A stretch of DNA of 64,000 nt. It comes from JACMLD01 sp039916305 (GTDB lineage: Bacteria; Bacteroidota; Bacteroidia; Chitinophagales; Chitinophagaceae). A program made the position numbers and the translations under genes. This document shows, piece after piece, positions 54,658 through 63,040 of the stretch (the first letter of the stretch is position 1; every line of letters begins with the position of its first letter). Where the stretch lies: contig JBDSLR010000002.1 of NCBI GenBank assembly GCA_039916305.1, forward strand, positions 259,252 to 323,251. The letters are read 5' to 3'. Below the pieces are notes generated by a model, which was not told the origin of the DNA, made no database searches, and was given only the letters and a program-made list of their open reading frames with translations.

Positions 54658-55890
54658 ATGCTACCTAACATTCAGAGAGACAGACTTTTTCTCGCCAGTC
54701 GTATCGCACTTATCGCCACTGCTATGACTTTCGCCTTCCGAGCCGCGCTGGAGGGAGTATGGGGAACGGAATTTACTTTAACAAAAGAGCAGGTAGGTTG
54801 GATTTTTGCCCCTGCATTCTGGGGATTTACACTCGCACAGGTATTTGGTGGAACGCTCGTAGATGTGCTTGGTATGAAAAGATTATTGGGTGTAGCTTTT
54901 GTAGCGCAGGTAGCCGGTATTATCACTTATCTTATTGCCAAAGATCATACAACGCTTTTTATAGGAACCATTTTTATAGGTGTTGGAAACGGTATGGTAG
55001 AGGCAGCCTGTAACCCACTGGTGGTAACACTGTACCCGGAGAATAAAACAACCATGCTTAATCGTTTTCATGTCTGGTTCCCAGGCGGGATTGCATTAGG
55101 CGGCCTGTTGTCTTATTTTATGATAGACAAAATGCATCTCGACTGGCGAATTCTGATTTCATCGCTTTTTATTCCTGTGATTATTTACGGAATTATGTTT
55201 TGGAAACTGGAATTACCCAAAACCGAACGTGTAGCGAAAGGCATCAGTACCAAAGAAATGTTTGCCAGTTGTTTAAACCCGCTATACCTGATTATGTTGG
55301 TTTGTATGTTAATGACGGCAGCTACAGAGTTAGGCACGGGAACCTGGATAGGGGCTCTTCTAAGTGGAGCGGGTGTTTCAGGAATTATTGTACTCGTTTT
55401 TATCAATGGTATTATGGCATTGGGACGTTCATTCGCAGGGCCGATTGTTCATCGGTTTAACCCCAACGGTATGCTTATTTTCTCAGCATTGTTTTCGGGG
55501 ATAGGCTTGTTATTACTTAGCCAGTCGAGTGGTTATGCAGCATTTGGATCGGCATTGGTATTTGCAATTGGTATTTGCTTTTTTTGGCCAACGATGCTTG
55601 GTTTTGTTTCCGAGTATTTACCAAAAACAGGCGCGTTGGGATTGAATTTAATGGGCGGTGGGGGTATGTTTTCTGTAGCGTTAATTATCCCGGTTATGGG
55701 AAGATGGTTTGATGAAGCAAGAACCCAGGCAGTTGCGGCAGGCGCAAATGTTGTTGCGGCAGATGCCGCAGCAGGCTCCAGCACATTTTTAAAAGTGGCT
55801 ATTATGCCGTTTATACTAGTCATCATATTTACAGTTATTTATATGGTAAGAAGAAAATATTATCAGAAACAAGTTCCACAAACGGCATAA
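54658..55890 (+). CDS. MFS sugar transporter, FucP-like
   Basis: The protein has 12 predicted helices and begins like the fucose/glucose/galactose symporter branch of the major facilitator family: FGGTLVDVLGMKRLLG loop, GVGNGMVEAACNPLVV, W-F-P-G-G-I-A-L-G-G and a second half with GRSFAGPIVHRFNPNG. It should import a sugar or keto-sugar across the inner membrane with protons. It heads a co-directional series (TIM barrel at 56.0 kb and four GMC genes from 57.0 kb) and is divergent from a Gfo/Idh/MocA gene. Confidence 0.92.
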   Translation: MLPNIQRDRLFLASRIALIATAMTFAFRAALEGVWGTEFTLTKEQVGWIFAPAFWGFTLAQVFGGTLVDVLGMKRLLGVAFVAQVAGIITYLIAKDHTTLFIGTIFIGVGNGMVEAACNPLVVTLYPENKTTMLNRFHVWFPGGIALGGLLSYFMIDKMHLDWRILISSLFIPVIIYGIMFWKLELPKTERVAKGISTKEMFASCLNPLYLIMLVCMLMTAATELGTGTWIGALLSGAGVSGIIVLVFINGIMALGRSFAGPIVHRFNPNGMLIFSALFSGIGLLLLSQSSGYAAFGSALVFAIGICFFWPTMLGFVSEYLPKTGALGLNLMGGGGMFSVALIIPVMGRWFDEARTQAVAAGANVVAADAAAGSSTFLKVAIMPFILVIIFTVIYMVRRKYYQKQVPQTA

Positions 55891-56020
55891 ACTAAGAAAC
55901 AGTCGGTAAGGCCGATATCACTCTTTTTTGCTTAGGGTAAAGTAAAAGCGAAGCCAAAATAAAAAACGGACTGTTAACGATGTCCAACAAATCATTTCAG
56001 TAAATTACCAATTGATTAGT

Positions 56021-56923
56021 ATGCCAGAAAAACAGAACAGGCGCACCGCGCTTAAAAGTTTGCTTGCAGGTACTGCCGCCATTGGCGCCTCTGCCATGGT
56101 ACCCGCTATTGCTTCAGAAGCTTCAGAAAACTCATCTACAGTGAAATTCAAAGGAAATATCAACCACTCGGTTTGCCAGTGGTGCTACGGTTTTATGCCG
56201 TTGGAAGAACTGTGCAAGGCAGTTAAGAAAATTGGTTTTGGCGCCATTGATCTGATTGGCCCCAAAGACTGGCCCATGCTGCAGCAGTACGGGCTCTTTA
56301 GTTCCATGTGCTACCACGTGGGTAAATCAAGTTTAACAAATGGCTTTAATAGCCTGGCATTTCATGAACAATTGATTAAAGATTATACAGAAACCATTCC
56401 TTTGATGGCTAAAGCCGGGTATAAAAACCTCATTTGTTTCAGCGGCAGCCGCAATGGCATGGATGATGAAACCGGGCTGAAAAACTGTGTAACCGGCCTG
56501 CAGAAACTTCTGCCACTGGCAGAAAAAAATGGTGTTACCATACAAATGGAACTGCTGAACAGTAAAATAGATCACAAAGATTATATGTGCGATAAAACGC
56601 CCTGGGGTGTAGAACTGTGTAAACGCCTGGGATCAGAAAATTTTAAACTGCTGTATGATATTTATCACATGCAGATTGATGAAGGCGATGTTATCCGCAC
56701 CATCAAAAGCAGTCACCAGTACATTGGCCATTACCATACTGCAGGGGTGCCCGGCCGCCACGAAATAGACAACAAACAAGAGCTCTATTATCCCGCTATT
56801 ATGCAGGCCATACTGGACACCGGCTATAAAGGCTATGTGGCGCAGGAATTTATACCAACCGGCAAAGAAATAAAAGACAAGGTAGCCGCATTGAAACAAG
56901 CTGTGAAGATTTGTGACGTGTAG
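56021..56923 (+). CDS. TIM-barrel hydroxypyruvate-isomerase-like protein, exported
   Basis: From the ATG at 56021 the N-terminus N-R-R-T-A-L-K-S-L-L-A-G-T-A-A-I-G is a Tat-like signal ending at P-A-I-A-S. The barrel resembles the hydroxypyruvate isomerase group: H-S-V-C-Q-W-C-Y, F-G-A-I-D-L-I-G, I-Q-M-E-L-L-N-S-K, L-L-Y-D-I-Y-H-M-Q, I-G-H-Y-H-T-A-G-V-P-G-R-H-E-I and V-A-Q-E-F-I-P. The Glu, Asp, His and Glu ligands are present. It lies between the MFS transporter and the GMC array on the same strand and probably acts on the same oxidised sugars. Confidence 0.9.
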   Translation: MPEKQNRRTALKSLLAGTAAIGASAMVPAIASEASENSSTVKFKGNINHSVCQWCYGFMPLEELCKAVKKIGFGAIDLIGPKDWPMLQQYGLFSSMCYHVGKSSLTNGFNSLAFHEQLIKDYTETIPLMAKAGYKNLICFSGSRNGMDDETGLKNCVTGLQKLLPLAEKNGVTIQMELLNSKIDHKDYMCDKTPWGVELCKRLGSENFKLLYDIYHMQIDEGDVIRTIKSSHQYIGHYHTAGVPGRHEIDNKQELYYPAIMQAILDTGYKGYVAQEFIPTGKEIKDKVAALKQAVKICDV

Positions 56924-56928
56924 AAAAA

Positions 56929-57030
56929 TAGCTGTTGGCTGTAGCTTTTAGGCATAGGCTGCCAGCGGGTACCAAAAAATATACAATTCAGTAATTTACT
57001 AACAGCTAACGGCTACCAGCTGCTGGCTAC
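56929..57030. repeat. Inverted-repeat element A before GMC gene 1
   Basis: The left arm at 56929-56952 (TAGCTGTTGGCTGTAGCTTT) and the right arm at 56999-57030 (CTAACAGCTAACGGCTACC and on) are related inversely, though the pairing is weaker than in the later copies. The interior is unrelated to theirs. Confidence 0.5.
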
Positions 57031-57042
57031 TAAAAATAGGCT

Positions 57043-58818
57043 ATGGCAGACAATACGTATGACGCAATTGTAATTGGTTCAGGTATCAGCGGCGGATGGG
57101 CCGCAAAAGAATTATGTGAAAAAGGCCTCAAAGTAATCATGCTGGAACGCGGACGTGATATCAAGCATGTTGTAGATTATGCCAGTGCTAATAAAGATCC
57201 CTGGGACTTCCCGCACCGTGGCGGACGTACCGAGCAAATGATAAAAGATTACCCTGTGCTGAAAAGGGATTACCCGCTTAATGAAACCAATCTTGATTAC
57301 TGGTGCAGTGATAAGGACAGCCCCTATACAGAAATAAAACGCTTCGACTGGTTTCGTGGTTATCACATGGGCGGCCGTTCACTCATGTGGGGACGGCAAA
57401 GCTACCGCTGGAGCGACTTTGATTTTGAAGCCAATGCGAAAGACGGTATTGCCATCGACTGGCCCGTGCGTTATAAAGAACTGGCGCCCTGGTATGATTA
57501 TGTAGAAAAATTTGCGGGCATCAATGGCGGCAAAGAAAATATGCCGCAGTTGCCGGATGGACAATTTCTGCCTGCCATGGAAATGAACTGCGTAGAAAAA
57601 GATGTTGCTGCCAGGATGAATGCCCACTACGATGCCAAAGCTTACCGCCGCATTATTATGGGCCGCAGCGCAAACCTGACGGTGGCGCACCAGGGCAGAA
57701 CCAATTGCCAGTACCGCGATAAGTGCTGGCTGGGCTGTCCGTTTGGCGCTTACTTCAGCACGCAGTCTTCAACCCTGCCGGCGGCAGAAAAAACGGGCAA
57801 TCTTACCGTGCGTCCCTGGAGCATCGTTACAAAAATTTTATACGATAAGGATAAGAAAAAGGCAACCGGTGTAGAAATCCTGGATGGTGAAAACAACAAG
57901 ACTTATACCTACAATGCAAAAATAATTTTCGTAAATGCCTCTGCATTAAACAGCGCCTGGATACTGATGAATTCAGCTACTGAGATCTGGCCCGACGGGT
58001 TGGGCAGCAGCAGCGGTGAACTGGGCCACAATGTAATGGACCATCACCTCGGTGTAGGCGCCAGCGGTACAGTTGAAGGGTATGAAGACAAATATTATTT
58101 CGGCCGCCGTGCAAACGGACCATACATACCACGTTACGCGAACTTGTTTGGCGATAAACGCGATTACCTCCGTGGGTTTGGATACCAGGGCGGCGCCAGT
58201 CGCAGTGGCTGGGGAGACCATATTCCTGAATTGAGCATCGGTGGCGCATTCAAAGATGCTATGACGGAGCCCGGTGGCTGGTCCATGGGCTTTGGTGGTT
58301 TTGGAGAAACACTTCCTTACCACGAAAATCGCATTTACATTGATAAAACATTGTATGGCGATAAAATGGAACAGTTCAACGATCCCATTAGCGGTAAAGA
58401 TCTGGGAATGCGGCCTGTTGCAGATAAAGGCGGCAAGCAACGCCTGGATAAATGGGGCATGAACGTGCTGGCCTTTGATGTGGAGTTTAAGGAAAATGAG
58501 AAAAAGATGCGGGTAGATATGAAAAATGATGCCATTGAAATGCTGACGGTTGCCGGCGTTAAAAACGTAAATGGCTGGGAAGGGGATGGTACACTGGGCC
58601 GCGGCATCCATGAAATGGGTACTGCCCGCATGGGCAAAGAAGCCAAGACCTCAGTTTGTAATAAATGGAACCAGGTATGGGATGCGCCCAATGTATTTTT
58701 AACGGATGGCGCATTCATGACATCAGCCGCCTGCCAGAACCCTTCATTAACATATATGGCATTTACTGCAAGGGCCGCTGATTATGCAGTGAGTGAACTG
58801 AAGAAAGGAAATTTGTAA
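57043..58818 (+). CDS. GMC oxidoreductase 1 (glucoside 3-dehydrogenase type)
   Basis: The FAD-binding motif G12-S-G-I-S-G17 opens the chain, followed by a GGRSLMWGRQ segment, and the C-terminus has G-I-H-E-M-G-T-A-R-M-G and Q-N-P-S-L-T-Y-M-A with the catalytic His and Asn of the GMC family. A cysteine set C222-x5-C228-x3-C232 fits the iron-sulfur ligands of the catalytic subunit of FAD glucose dehydrogenase. There is no signal peptide; such subunits are usually exported with a small Tat-bearing partner, which is not found here. It is the first of four tandem paralogues. The expected reaction is oxidation of a sugar hydroxyl (probably C3) with electrons passed to cytochrome c. Confidence 0.9.
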   Translation: MADNTYDAIVIGSGISGGWAAKELCEKGLKVIMLERGRDIKHVVDYASANKDPWDFPHRGGRTEQMIKDYPVLKRDYPLNETNLDYWCSDKDSPYTEIKRFDWFRGYHMGGRSLMWGRQSYRWSDFDFEANAKDGIAIDWPVRYKELAPWYDYVEKFAGINGGKENMPQLPDGQFLPAMEMNCVEKDVAARMNAHYDAKAYRRIIMGRSANLTVAHQGRTNCQYRDKCWLGCPFGAYFSTQSSTLPAAEKTGNLTVRPWSIVTKILYDKDKKKATGVEILDGENNKTYTYNAKIIFVNASALNSAWILMNSATEIWPDGLGSSSGELGHNVMDHHLGVGASGTVEGYEDKYYFGRRANGPYIPRYANLFGDKRDYLRGFGYQGGASRSGWGDHIPELSIGGAFKDAMTEPGGWSMGFGGFGETLPYHENRIYIDKTLYGDKMEQFNDPISGKDLGMRPVADKGGKQRLDKWGMNVLAFDVEFKENEKKMRVDMKNDAIEMLTVAGVKNVNGWEGDGTLGRGIHEMGTARMGKEAKTSVCNKWNQVWDAPNVFLTDGAFMTSAACQNPSLTYMAFTARAADYAVSELKKGNL

Positions 58819-58820
58819 AA

Positions 58821-58977
58821 CCAGCTGTTACCCTTTAGCTATTAGTTTGTGCAGACATGGTAGATGAACGCAGTCAATAGCAGTCTCTGCTGAGTAAATA
58901 CAAATAGTAATGATGATAGCGCAAAAGAATTTGCAATGATAATACCAATAGCTAACAACTTAAAGCTAACAGCTGCT
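58821..58977. repeat. Inverted-repeat element B before GMC gene 2
   Basis: CCAGCTGTTACCCTTTAGCT and ATTAG at 58821-58845 pair with CAATAGCTAAC...AAAGCTAACAGCTG at 58946-58977. The interior of about 100 bases differs from the other copies. The arms start three bases after the stop codon of GMC gene 1. Confidence 0.65.
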
Positions 58978-59036
58978 GAACATCATAGAATTACAGATTC
59001 AATTATATAAACAAAATACTTTATAAAATAACGCAC

Positions 59037-60857
59037 ATGCCCGGAGATACTACAGACAAAAAGCCCGTCAACCTCAATACTGCAGCTACAGAGCAAAACA
59101 CCTACGATGCAATTGTAATTGGCTCTGGTATCAGCGGTGGTTGGGCCGCCAAGGAATTAACCGAAAAGGGTTTGAAAGTGCTCATGCTGGAACGTGGAAA
59201 AGATATTAAACACGTAAAAGATTATGTAAACGCTACCAAAGATCCCTGGGATTTTCCACACCGCGGCGGGCGTACTTTGCAAATGGAAAAAGAGTATCCT
59301 GTATTGAAAAGGGATTACCCGCTGAGCGAACAAAACCTCGATTACTGGTGCAGTGATAAAGAAAGCCCGTATACAGAAGTAAAACGCTTCGACTGGTTCC
59401 GCGGCTACCATGTAGGCGGCAGAAGTTTAATGTGGGGCAGGCAAAGCTACCGCATGGGCGATATGGATTTTGAAGCCAATGCCAAAGAAGGTGTTGGTAT
59501 AGACTGGCCCGTGCGCTATGCAGAAATTGCACCCTGGTATGATCATGCAGAAAAATTTGCAGGCATCAGCGGATCAAGGGAAGGCCTGCCCGAATTACCA
59601 GACGGACAGTACCTGCCACCCATGGATATGACCTGCGTGGAGAAAGATGTTGCCGCCCGTTTAAAAGGTTTATACAAAGGCAGCCGTAAAATGATCATTG
59701 GCCGTACGGCCAACCTAACGGTGGCGCACAATGGCAGAACCAATTGCCAGTTCAGGAATAAATGTTCACTGGGTTGCCCCTTCGGTGCTTATTTCAGCAC
59801 ACAGTCGTCTACCCTGCCTGCCGCCCTCAAAACGGGTAACCTTACCCTGCGACCCTGGAGCATCGTTACAAAAATTTTATACGATAAGGATAAGAAAAAA
59901 GCAACCGGTGTAGAGGTACTGGACGGTGAAAACAACAAAACGTATACATACAATGCAAAAATAATTTTCGTGAATGCCTCTGCATTAAACAGTGCCTGGG
60001 TACTGATGAATTCAGCTACTGATATCTGGCCCGACGGGCTGGGCAGCAGCAGCGGCGAGCTGGGTCATAATGTAATGGACCACCATTTGGGCGTAGGCGC
60101 CAGCGGCCGCGTAGAAGGGTTTGAAGACAAGTATTATTTTGGTCGCCGTGCCAATGGAATTTACATACCGCGCTACCGTAATTTCTTTGGAGACAAAAGG
60201 GATTACCTGCGGGGCTTTGGCTACCAGGGTGGCGCCAGCCGCCAGGGCTATAACCGCTCTATGGAAGAGATAGCGCTGGGTGGCGATTTCAAAGATGCAC
60301 TTACAGAACCCGGTTCCTGGACGATGAATATTGGCGGCTTTGGTGAAACACTACCCTACCATGAAAACCGGATCTACCTCGATAAAGGACTGTATTCAGA
60401 TAAAACAGAAGAATTTAAAGACCCGGTTACAGGCCGGGATTTAGGCTCCCGCCAGGTAGCTGATAAAAATGGTAAACAGAAACTGGATAAATGGGGCCTG
60501 CCGGTACTTGCCTTTGATGTGGAGTACAAAGACAATGAAAAGAAGATGCGCAAGGACATGCTGAATGATGCCATTGAAATGCTGGAAGCCACGGGTGTAA
60601 AAGATGTAAAAGGTCGCGATGGAGATGGCACACTGGGCCGTGGCATCCATGAAATGGGTACTGCGCGCATGGGCAAAGATCCTAAAACATCGGTACTTAA
60701 TAAACATAACCAGGTGTGGGATGCAACCAATGTATTTGTAACAGATGGCGCCTTCATGACCTCTGCATCTTGTGTAAATCCATCACTTAGTTATATGGCG
60801 TTTACTGCAAGGGCAGCAGAGTATGCTGTGAGCGAACTGAAAAAAGGAAACTTATAG
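59037..60857 (+). CDS. GMC oxidoreductase 2
   Basis: This is a close paralogue of the preceding gene with an extra N-terminal tail of about 15 residues (MPGDTTDKKPVNL). The FAD motif G-S-G-I-S-G, HVGGRSLMWGRQ, C237-x5-C243-x3-C247, GIHEMGTARMG and V-N-P-S-L-S-Y-M-A are conserved. Over about 59857-60070 the DNA is almost identical to gene 1, including at synonymous positions, while flanking parts have diverged. The ATG is embedded in a leader of about 50 bases that also precedes genes 3 and 4. It should oxidise sugars like gene 1, with different substrate range possible. Confidence 0.9.
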   Translation: MPGDTTDKKPVNLNTAATEQNTYDAIVIGSGISGGWAAKELTEKGLKVLMLERGKDIKHVKDYVNATKDPWDFPHRGGRTLQMEKEYPVLKRDYPLSEQNLDYWCSDKESPYTEVKRFDWFRGYHVGGRSLMWGRQSYRMGDMDFEANAKEGVGIDWPVRYAEIAPWYDHAEKFAGISGSREGLPELPDGQYLPPMDMTCVEKDVAARLKGLYKGSRKMIIGRTANLTVAHNGRTNCQFRNKCSLGCPFGAYFSTQSSTLPAALKTGNLTLRPWSIVTKILYDKDKKKATGVEVLDGENNKTYTYNAKIIFVNASALNSAWVLMNSATDIWPDGLGSSSGELGHNVMDHHLGVGASGRVEGFEDKYYFGRRANGIYIPRYRNFFGDKRDYLRGFGYQGGASRQGYNRSMEEIALGGDFKDALTEPGSWTMNIGGFGETLPYHENRIYLDKGLYSDKTEEFKDPVTGRDLGSRQVADKNGKQKLDKWGLPVLAFDVEYKDNEKKMRKDMLNDAIEMLEATGVKDVKGRDGDGTLGRGIHEMGTARMGKDPKTSVLNKHNQVWDATNVFVTDGAFMTSASCVNPSLSYMAFTARAAEYAVSELKKGNL

Positions 60858-61008
60858 CTGTTAGCCTTTAGCTGTAAGCTATTAGTGTTTTGAAGTGTAG
60901 AGGTAACAACTTTGTTTAGTGTATGAAAGCTATTAACGCTGTACTACAACCGCTCATGGTCGGTGCCAGCGTTACTAACAGCTCATAGCTAAAGGCTTAC
61001 AGCTGTTA
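60855..61008. repeat. Inverted-repeat element C before GMC gene 3
   Basis: The best-conserved copy. AGCTGTTAGCCTTTAGCT and following bases to 60885 pair almost fully with the arm at 60975-61008 (GCTCATAGCTAAAGGCTTAC then AGCTGTTA). The element begins inside the stop codon of GMC gene 2, whose TAG is the first three bases of the arm. Confidence 0.8.
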
Positions 61009-61067
61009 AACAAGAATAGGATCTCAGACTCAGTTATACAAACAGAACATCTCATAAAATAACACAC

Positions 61068-62783
61068 ATGCCCGGAGATACGCTCAATATCAATAATAAA
61101 GCAACAACGCAGAACACGTATGATGCTATCGTAATAGGCTCTGGCATTAGCGGTGGCTGGGCGGCCAAAGAATTAACTGAAAAAGGGCTGAAGGTGCTGA
61201 TGCTGGAACGCGGACGGAATTTTGAACATGTGAAAGATTATAAATCGGCCCCCAAAGATCCGTGGGAATTTGAACACCGGGGTTCGGTTACAACAGCACA
61301 GTTAAAAGACCGGCCGGTGATTGCCCGTACCTGGGGAAAGAACGAGGCAATTATTGATTACTGGGTTGTAGACAACGATGCACCTTATCATGAGATAAAG
61401 CCTTTTAAATGGTGGCGGGCCTACCAGCTTGGCGGACGCTCTATTTTATGGGGAAGGCAAAGCTACCGCTGGAGCGACCTGGATTTTGAAGCCAATGCAA
61501 AAGACGGCTGGGCTATTGATTGGCCTATACGTTACCGTGATATAGCCCCCTGGTACGATAAAGTAGAAAAACATATTGGGGTGAGCGGATCCAGGGAAGG
61601 CCTGGCCCATTTGCCCGATGGCCATTTTTTGCCACCCATGGACATGACCTGCGTGGAAAAAGATGTGGCGGCACGTATAAAAGACAAATGGAAGGGTGAG
61701 CGCCATATGATTATTGGCCGCGTAGCCAATTTAACAGCGCCAGTGCCGGGCCGTACGCAGTGCCAGTTCCGCAACCGCTGCTGGGAAGGTTGCCAGTTTG
61801 GTGGTTACTTCAGCACACAATCATCTACCCTGCCCGCAGCAAGGGCAACCGGTAACCTAACGGTAAGACCCTGGAGTATTGTTTCAAAAATAATATACGA
61901 TAAGGATACAAAAAAAGCCAAAGGCGTAGAAGTAGTAGATGCGGAAAACAACAAGACCTACGAGTTCTTTTCAAAGATTGTATTTGTAAATGCGTCTGCA
62001 CTAAACAGCGCCTGGGTGCTGATGAATTCTGCAACGGACGTATGGCCCCAGGGTTTGGGCAGCAGCAGCGGTGAGCTGGGGCATAATATCATGGATCACC
62101 ATTACAACCTTGGTGCTTCCGGTGATATAGACGGCTATGATGACAAATATTATTTTGGACGCCGGGCGAACGGTATTTATATTCCCCGGTTTGTAAATAT
62201 GGGTGGCGATAAAAGAGATTATCTCCGTGGCTTCGGTTACCAGGGCAGTGGTAGCCGCCAGGCATGGAACCGCGAGATTGCGGAGTACAGTATTGGCGGT
62301 GATTTTAAAGATGCATTAACTGAACCCGGACCCTGGACCATGGGCATCGGCGGTTTTGGTGAATTACTACCGCACCACAACAATACTATCAGCCTGGATA
62401 AAGAAAGAAAAGATAAATGGGGTTTGCCTATACTGGCCATGGATGCCGTATTACAGGAGAATGAATTGAAGATGCGCAAAGATATTGTGGCTGAAGCGGT
62501 GGCCATGCTGGAAGCAGGCGGTGCAAAAAATATCAAGACCCGCGACAATGGTCATGAGATTGGCGATGGCATACATGAGATGGGCAGTGCAAGAATGGGC
62601 AAGGATCCAAAAACATCCGTGCTCAACAGCAATAACCAGGTATGGGATGCAAAAAATGTATTCCTTACAGATGGCGCCTGCATGACGTCCTCCTCCTGCG
62701 TAAATCCGTCGCTGACTTATATGGCGTTAACCGCAAGGGCCGCCAATTTTGCCGCGGAAGAATTGAAGAAAGGTAACATATAG
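61068..62783 (+). CDS. GMC oxidoreductase 3
   Basis: The third paralogue (571 aa) is the most diverged of the first three. Its N-terminal third differs (A-P-K-D-P-W-E-F, then W-W-R-A-Y-Q-L-G-G-R) and an internal loop of about 25 residues after I-S-L-D-K-E-R is missing. The FAD motif G-S-G-I-S-G, C232-x5-C238-x3-C242, G-I-H-E-M-G-S-A-R-M-G and V-N-P-S-L-T-Y-M-A are kept, so it should be active. The loop loss suggests a changed active-site rim and therefore another sugar substrate. It shares the MPGDT start and leader with genes 2 and 4. Confidence 0.9.
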   Translation: MPGDTLNINNKATTQNTYDAIVIGSGISGGWAAKELTEKGLKVLMLERGRNFEHVKDYKSAPKDPWEFEHRGSVTTAQLKDRPVIARTWGKNEAIIDYWVVDNDAPYHEIKPFKWWRAYQLGGRSILWGRQSYRWSDLDFEANAKDGWAIDWPIRYRDIAPWYDKVEKHIGVSGSREGLAHLPDGHFLPPMDMTCVEKDVAARIKDKWKGERHMIIGRVANLTAPVPGRTQCQFRNRCWEGCQFGGYFSTQSSTLPAARATGNLTVRPWSIVSKIIYDKDTKKAKGVEVVDAENNKTYEFFSKIVFVNASALNSAWVLMNSATDVWPQGLGSSSGELGHNIMDHHYNLGASGDIDGYDDKYYFGRRANGIYIPRFVNMGGDKRDYLRGFGYQGSGSRQAWNREIAEYSIGGDFKDALTEPGPWTMGIGGFGELLPHHNNTISLDKERKDKWGLPILAMDAVLQENELKMRKDIVAEAVAMLEAGGAKNIKTRDNGHEIGDGIHEMGSARMGKDPKTSVLNSNNQVWDAKNVFLTDGACMTSSSCVNPSLTYMALTARAANFAAEELKKGNI

Positions 62784-62981
62784 CTGTTAGCCCTTAGCTA
62801 TTGGCTTTTAGCTTTTTTCAGAGTAGAAAAGAGGTTTCTGTAAAATAACTTAAATTTAATTAAACCTGGTTCAACGGAACAGCATGTGGGTAAAAACGAA
62901 TTTTAAAATATTGAACAGCACATCACAGGCACGCAACCTGACGGCAAGCAAGCACTAATAGCTAATGGCTAAAAGCTGCTA
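62781..62981. repeat. Inverted-repeat element D before GMC gene 4
   Basis: The left arm at 62781-62812 (TAGCTGTTAGCCCTTAGCTA and on) overlaps the stop codon of GMC gene 3. The right arm at 62955-62981 (CTAATAGCTAATGGCTAAAA) pairs with it over about 20 bases. The interior is AT-rich and unlike the other copies. Confidence 0.65.
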
Positions 62982-63040
62982 AACATAAATAGGATCTCAG
63001 ACTCAGTTATATAAACAGCACATTTCATAAAATAACGCAC

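Noticed and set aside
57973..58611. 212-codon open frame on the minus strand
   Set aside because: Antisense to GMC gene 1, and a similar shadow occurs in its paralogue; translation is not protein-like.
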